This document shows, piece after piece, positions 59,190 to 64,000 of a stretch of 64,000 nucleotides of DNA. The stretch is from positions 6,709,501 through 6,773,500 of the forward strand of contig JAYKKT010000080.1 in the NCBI GenBank assembly GCA_036023115.1, given 5' to 3'. Numbering within the stretch: position 1 is the stretch's first letter; each line of letters starts with the position of its first letter. Made by a program: the position numbers and the translations under genes. Source of the DNA: Brasenia schreberi (lineage: Eukaryota > Streptophyta > Magnoliopsida > Nymphaeales > Cabombaceae). The notes below the pieces were generated by a model, which saw only the letters and a list, made by a program, of their open reading frames with translations, was not told the origin of the DNA and did no database searches.

Positions 59190-61490
59190 TTGTAGAATGA
59201 CAAATAACTTGAATGAAATCACTTACGATGGAAGTAATTTAAAGAAGATGTTGACGGATCAACGTATTTATCATTCAATGACTAAGGATTGCGACAGTGG
59301 TTTCAGTACACTGGACGATATATTTATTATTTGATTAGCAGAAAAGGTAGATGATGAATTTGTTGATTGCGAGAGTGATGGAGGTATATTTTGTTTGCAA
59401 TTGATGATATGTTTAGGAGTTGTACCGAACTTATTGACTATGTAAGACTAGTTAAAAGAAAGCATATTAGTCGTTCGAATAGCAAAGATGTAATAAGTAA
59501 GGTATGGGTTGTGTTCATAAATAGTAAAAGTATAGGTGAAATCATGATATTGATGTTAAAAGTATAAGGTAGATGGACACTAAGAAGGTTGGTTGTCCTT
59601 CTTATTAAAAGGAGAAGGTAGAGTGGACAGAGATTGAAAGTTCCATATAGTGAATGAGAAAAATAATCACCTATACTCGATGGACATGCTTTTATAGGGA
59701 GATTAAGTAACTTTTAGTATAGTGTAATAAAAGACCTCATACTAAGTCTTTGCAAACCAAAGTATATTCTAATGCATTTAAAACGGGTGAACGTGAAAAA
59801 TGTGAGTACGACAAGTTATATTTATAATGCAAGGATGAAATTCAGAAAGAAAATCATGGTTTTAGAAGTATTTTACAATTACTACTACACGATCTAGACA
59901 TTAACCATTATCATATATGACATCGTAAAGTCTCTGATATGGATATTATCAATGATATTATATTTGACCATCATCATTTCATGCACCTATTTCATGCATT
60001 TTTATGAATACTAGAATTTGACATCATATATAAAATAAACATTTAAGTGTCTTATTGTTCTATAGTAATATCTACCTTATATTACTGTCATTAATATTTA
60101 TATTTTTTACATGTATAAGTTGTCTTTTCTTTAGATTGTTAGGTTAAAATAAACATGTAAGAACTTCTCTATAACATTTGCTTTTATAAGTGCAAAAAAA
60201 AGAGAGAATTATGTTTGAGTATTGAGGTGTGTGAGAGAGTTATATTCTCCAAACAAAATGTCATGTATTATCTGCAATGATTGTGATCTCGCTTTAGTAA
60301 ATGTCATTCAGATAATTTTTATAGATGCAAAACACTTTTTATGTAAATAATATATAGCTAAAGACATTGAAATTTGATTGTAAAGTTGACAAGAAATAAA
60401 TAGGTGGTAAGTACATTTATTGTAAGTTGGAGGAAGGTCATCAACTTATTAAATAAAAGCAATTATTAGTGGAGGTATTGAAATTAAAATAAAGAAAAAT
60501 TCTCACTTTACTCTCGTACATTAACGAGCAATGGTTGAAACCATACAAAGAGAGAATTATCTCATCATATATATATAAGGCAATTTATTATGATACTCAT
60601 ACGACTAATAGGTATTTGAATTTGGTTTTTAATGTATTTATATCACCTATTATTCTTCAAATATATAATGATTGTATATTCATCTTTCTCATGGTGAAAA
60701 GCATTCATGCAAGGTTGAAAGAGCTCATTTGTATCTCAATTGGTGGATTTGACACAATTTAGAAATAATTATATTTTTTGGTAGAATTATACATTATAGA
60801 ATTTAAGAAGTCATTTGAGAAATCAAGAACTTTAATCATAGGTTACATTGACGTAACAGAAGAGCTTTTTGCAAACCTTAAGAAAAGAGTATTACGAATA
60901 TATCATTGTAGAGATGATAGGTTGTGATGTTCACATGGTCTACCTTGTACCTACAAACTCAATATTCTGCCTAAATATGGTTTATTAGAATTGTTAACTA
61001 TTAATCTATTTTGGAATAAGGTAGACATGGAGGAGTATACCATTTTTACTATTGACCAAAAAGGAGAGGATGGAGGGATATATGAAGATCACTTGAAGGA
61101 AGTTATGAAATCATTTACAACGCAAAAAATTTGTTAAGATATTGGATCAACAATTGAGTCATGAGTATACTACACTATAGGAACCACCAATTCGTTTTCA
61201 CAAAGAGAGGCCATTTAATCAATCTACTAGGCATGACTTATCGGCTTGGGAGCATGCATGCAAGACTGTCTCGCGTAGAGGAAGGCATGAACATAAATGT
61301 GGTCAAAGACATTATCCTTCTCTTGAGATGGACCGATCCTTTTTATGGAGTTGTGATTCTATCTCTATCATTGAGAAGAACATTTCCAAGCAATTTAACT
61401 TCGAACCGACTTATGAGATGGTAATACAACAATTTATGGGTATCTTCGTAAATGTTTGGGTAAATATTATTAGAGATAGAAATTATGGGT
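59190..61490 (+). pseudogene. MULE (Mutator-like) transposase remnant
   Basis: Recognisable pieces in several frames: LDGHAFIGRLS then KPKYILMHLKRVNVKNVSTT-YIYNARMKFR (about 59670-59850), matching the conserved KP..IL..LK..N..NVSTIK.IYNAR block of MULE/FAR1-like transposases; MKPYKERI then ARLKELICISIGGFDTI (60535-60762); a SWIM-type zinc finger CSHGLPCTYKLNILP (about 60935-60980); and STRHDLSAWEH plus a weak NYGY trace reminiscent of the otubain-like domain that often follows. Stops and frameshifts are frequent. It is non-functional. Terminal inverted repeats were not found. Confidence 0.7.
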
Positions 61491-63039
61491 ATACGTGACA
61501 AGAAGAGGAGTAATGACATGAAGTTTGTAAAGAGTGCTTAAAGAAAGTGACATGTAAGTGTCATATATATGCAAAGGTTTTCGTAAAAGATAATGGTGTT
61601 GATGATGTTATTCAACATATTGTATAAATGAGTGATGAGTAATACCCTAGTTAGTATTGGATGACAATATCAGATATGGATTCAATTATTGTTACTGAGT
61701 GGAACATAACATTGATACTCATCTTTATAGTAGAGTCGATGATATTTTTGTTACTAGTGTTAGACACTCAACAATTTATTGTGAGAAATGTGTGGTACAT
61801 ATGTTATCATCATGGTACACGATATTTTCTAGTGGTGAGCATAATATTTATATATTTTATTATATTATAACGTCAGTTATAGGTTAAATTATATATTAAT
61901 CCTTTATTTTGTTTATGTTTTTTCATAGATACACATGACTGATAGCTCTCAGATGCCTCATATCTTTTTATAATGAAAATGTTATTGAGATAAAAGTGTT
62001 GGGAGTTGACCAACTATATTTTAAGAACATATCAACTTATATATACAATTGAGGATAGAAGACGATGTTATACACGATATTGATGATGATGACTAAGTGT
62101 CAACTATTATTCATTTGTATATGTCATTGCTCGATTTCGGTATTTGAATGAATCATGTATTATGTTGATTAATGGAGTACGATATTTCATTGCAAGTGTG
62201 TATGTAATAAAAAAAACAATGTCTTTCATTACAATCATCATTTATGGATAGATCCAATGTTTAAAATTTATAAAGTAAGATAAAATACAGTTAAAACAAA
62301 AAATATCATGATTGTCACCATCGTTATCATCAAGTGTGAACTGATGAATTTGTTCGTGGTACTACTCATATGTCTCTATGAGGCCCATTAACATAAGATC
62401 ACTTGCTAACGATCGTGGCATAAACTCTTAATATACTGAAGTTGTTAGAAGTGTCTAACGTATTGCACTCATATGTCGGTATTAGAAATTAAGTAGAAAA
62501 AAATAGTATCAAAAAACAAAAAAGAAAAAACCTCTAATAGAAATATAATGATTCATTTACCTATATATAAAACAATCTATCATGTTGCCTAGATAGAGTA
62601 GGTCGAGTATAATGTAATTGACTCATATAACCTTATAAAATAAATTGATGTATCCTTTGAATGTATCACTCAATGTATACCTCATCTCACTTGTATGAGT
62701 AAAATATTGAGACTCCAAAATACTTAAGCTCAAAATAATGTAAGCGTCGAGCTTCTCAAGTTACATCACGTGACTCATATTATACTTTATAAGCGTGTGA
62801 CTTAATAGATCTCTTTATAATATAGGGTCTTATCGCTGTAACTGGGATGCCTTAATGCCGACTAATCTAACAAACTATGTGATTTGACATATAAGAGTCT
62901 ATAATATCTACTTATCAAATGAATTTGTGATATCGTGATAACTTAATTTATGTATTTTGCAGAACTATATGATTATGAATCAATCAACATTACACGGTAC
63001 ACAATAATATATAACATTCAAAATACATGATTTGTCATC
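61491..63039. other. AT-rich region, no gene assigned
   Basis: Several short open frames exist but none carries a domain I can name. It lies between the MULE and plant-mobile-domain remnants and may be part of one composite element. Confidence 0.45.
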
Positions 63040-63960
63040 ATCAAATCCAATTGCTTATAATATCGAGTTAAGCGATCAACAAAAGATTGCTTGTGACATA
63101 CACTAGCCATCCATCAGCCCAGTCGTAGTTCTGCATCGTATCATTTTTGTCATATAGTAACTCTGGAAGTTGAGAAGTAATTATAAATCTATGGCTACAA
63201 TTAAAACATATAGTTTTGTTAATTTCTGAACAAAAAAAATTGAACTAAACATAACGTAAGCAATAGTAGTAAACATTATTACTTGAGGCAAAAAAATATG
63301 TCTACCAAATTGTGCTTTTATGGGAGATGCTTTAACTAGTTGTGTATACAAATACACTAATGTAGTTATATTATATGCATAATTGTCAACCCTCTTATAA
63401 TCATGTGCTAACATATTCACAAGCATTATTAATTTTCTATCTCTAGACTTATTTTGATATAACTTGAACCCTAACTAATATAACAAATAACATAAGGTTT
63501 TATTTTCATTACTCGTTTTCCTCCTTTAAAAATTAATTTGAAACACTTCAAACTTAACGATCGCAGACTTAATCTCACATATGACTTGAGTGATCTCCAT
63601 TCCCAACATATCACCTAAAATTTCTTTCCTACTTTAACCATCATATCATGTGTTAAAAAGACAAGTTGATATTCTATTAGAAAACCAAATATCTTTTGGA
63701 CATCATGAAGTGTGATAATCATCTTATCTCATAACATATATAATTTATTTGTATATGGTTGTCGATTCTATATAAAAGTAATCAACAATGTATAATCTAT
63801 CACCTTGTATAGCAAGTCAGTTAGTTCAATTAGCATACCATGATCTACAAGCTCAACCCAATTTTTGAGCATAACATCCATTCTTTTCACTAGCTACACT
63901 CTTCATATAGTGTAACGTATACGAGTTGTTATCATATATTTATTTTTGAGTATGTGTATG
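63040..63960 (-). pseudogene. Plant mobile domain (PMD, MAIN-like) remnant
   Basis: Minus-strand frames contain MIITLHDVQKIFGFLIEYQLV (about 63730-63665), typical of the start of PMD (T-L-x-D-V-x-x-[LI]-x-G-L-P). They continue to GFKLYQNKSRDRKLI and MLVNMLAHDYKRVDNYAYNIT-TLVYLYTQLVKASP (63426 downwards), matching the region of PMD proteins where the pattern is Y-x-W-G-x-A-x-L-A-x-L-Y-R-x-L. Stops interrupt the frame. PMD is found both in host MAIN-like proteins and in plant transposons. This copy is degraded. Confidence 0.55.
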
Positions 63961-64000
63961 CATAGTATTTACATAAATTTATACTAAAGTTTTAAACCAT

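Overview
The window is nuclear DNA from a flowering plant. It has long AT-rich introns with plant splice signals, Copia LTR retrotransposons primed by initiator Met-tRNA, RTE-type LINEs with a TTG-repeat tail, a MULE transposase remnant and a peroxisomal multifunctional protein gene of plant layout. I cannot fix the species.

Two host genes lie head-to-tail on the minus strand and both can be reconstructed completely. The first (613-17468, 11 exons, 326 codons) encodes a 2-oxoglutarate/Fe(II) dioxygenase with all iron and 2-oxoglutarate ligands. The second (22132-45706, 18 exons, 723 codons) encodes an AIM1/MFP2-type peroxisomal beta-oxidation protein (enoyl-CoA hydratase plus 3-hydroxyacyl-CoA dehydrogenase) ending in the peroxisomal signal SRM. 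A 5'-truncated, frameshifted receptor-kinase pseudogene (46892-47732) follows, cut off by a Copia element.

Most of the remaining sequence is mobile DNA inserted in introns. Dioxygenase intron 4 (9.3 kb) holds two decayed Copia remnants and a full-length RTE LINE. MFP intron 9 (14.5 kb) holds a complete 5.2-kb Copia with 360-bp LTRs, a second Copia that kept only gag, protease and RNase H parts, and a full-length LINE nested in that gag. One RTE family accounts for nine insertions: full-length, 5'-truncated, inverted (twin-primed), a 45-bp minimal insertion, and two copies of a ~213-bp short form joining the LINE 5' and 3' ends. Most have clear target-site duplications. Between the genes, the dioxygenase promoter and start of exon 1 are repeated four times in tandem next to a MITE, and diverged tRNA-derived SINEs are scattered.

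The right end (53.8-64 kb) has no intact gene. It holds microsatellites, an old RTE copy, a second MITE copy, a ~33-bp minisatellite of imperfect GAGAC...GTCTC palindromes, a decayed MULE transposase and, on the opposite strand, a plant-mobile-domain remnant.

I found no evidence of a wholly new biochemical system. The most unusual items are the short composite LINE derivatives, the quadruplicated promoter, the gag-endonuclease fusion frame and the palindromic minisatellite.
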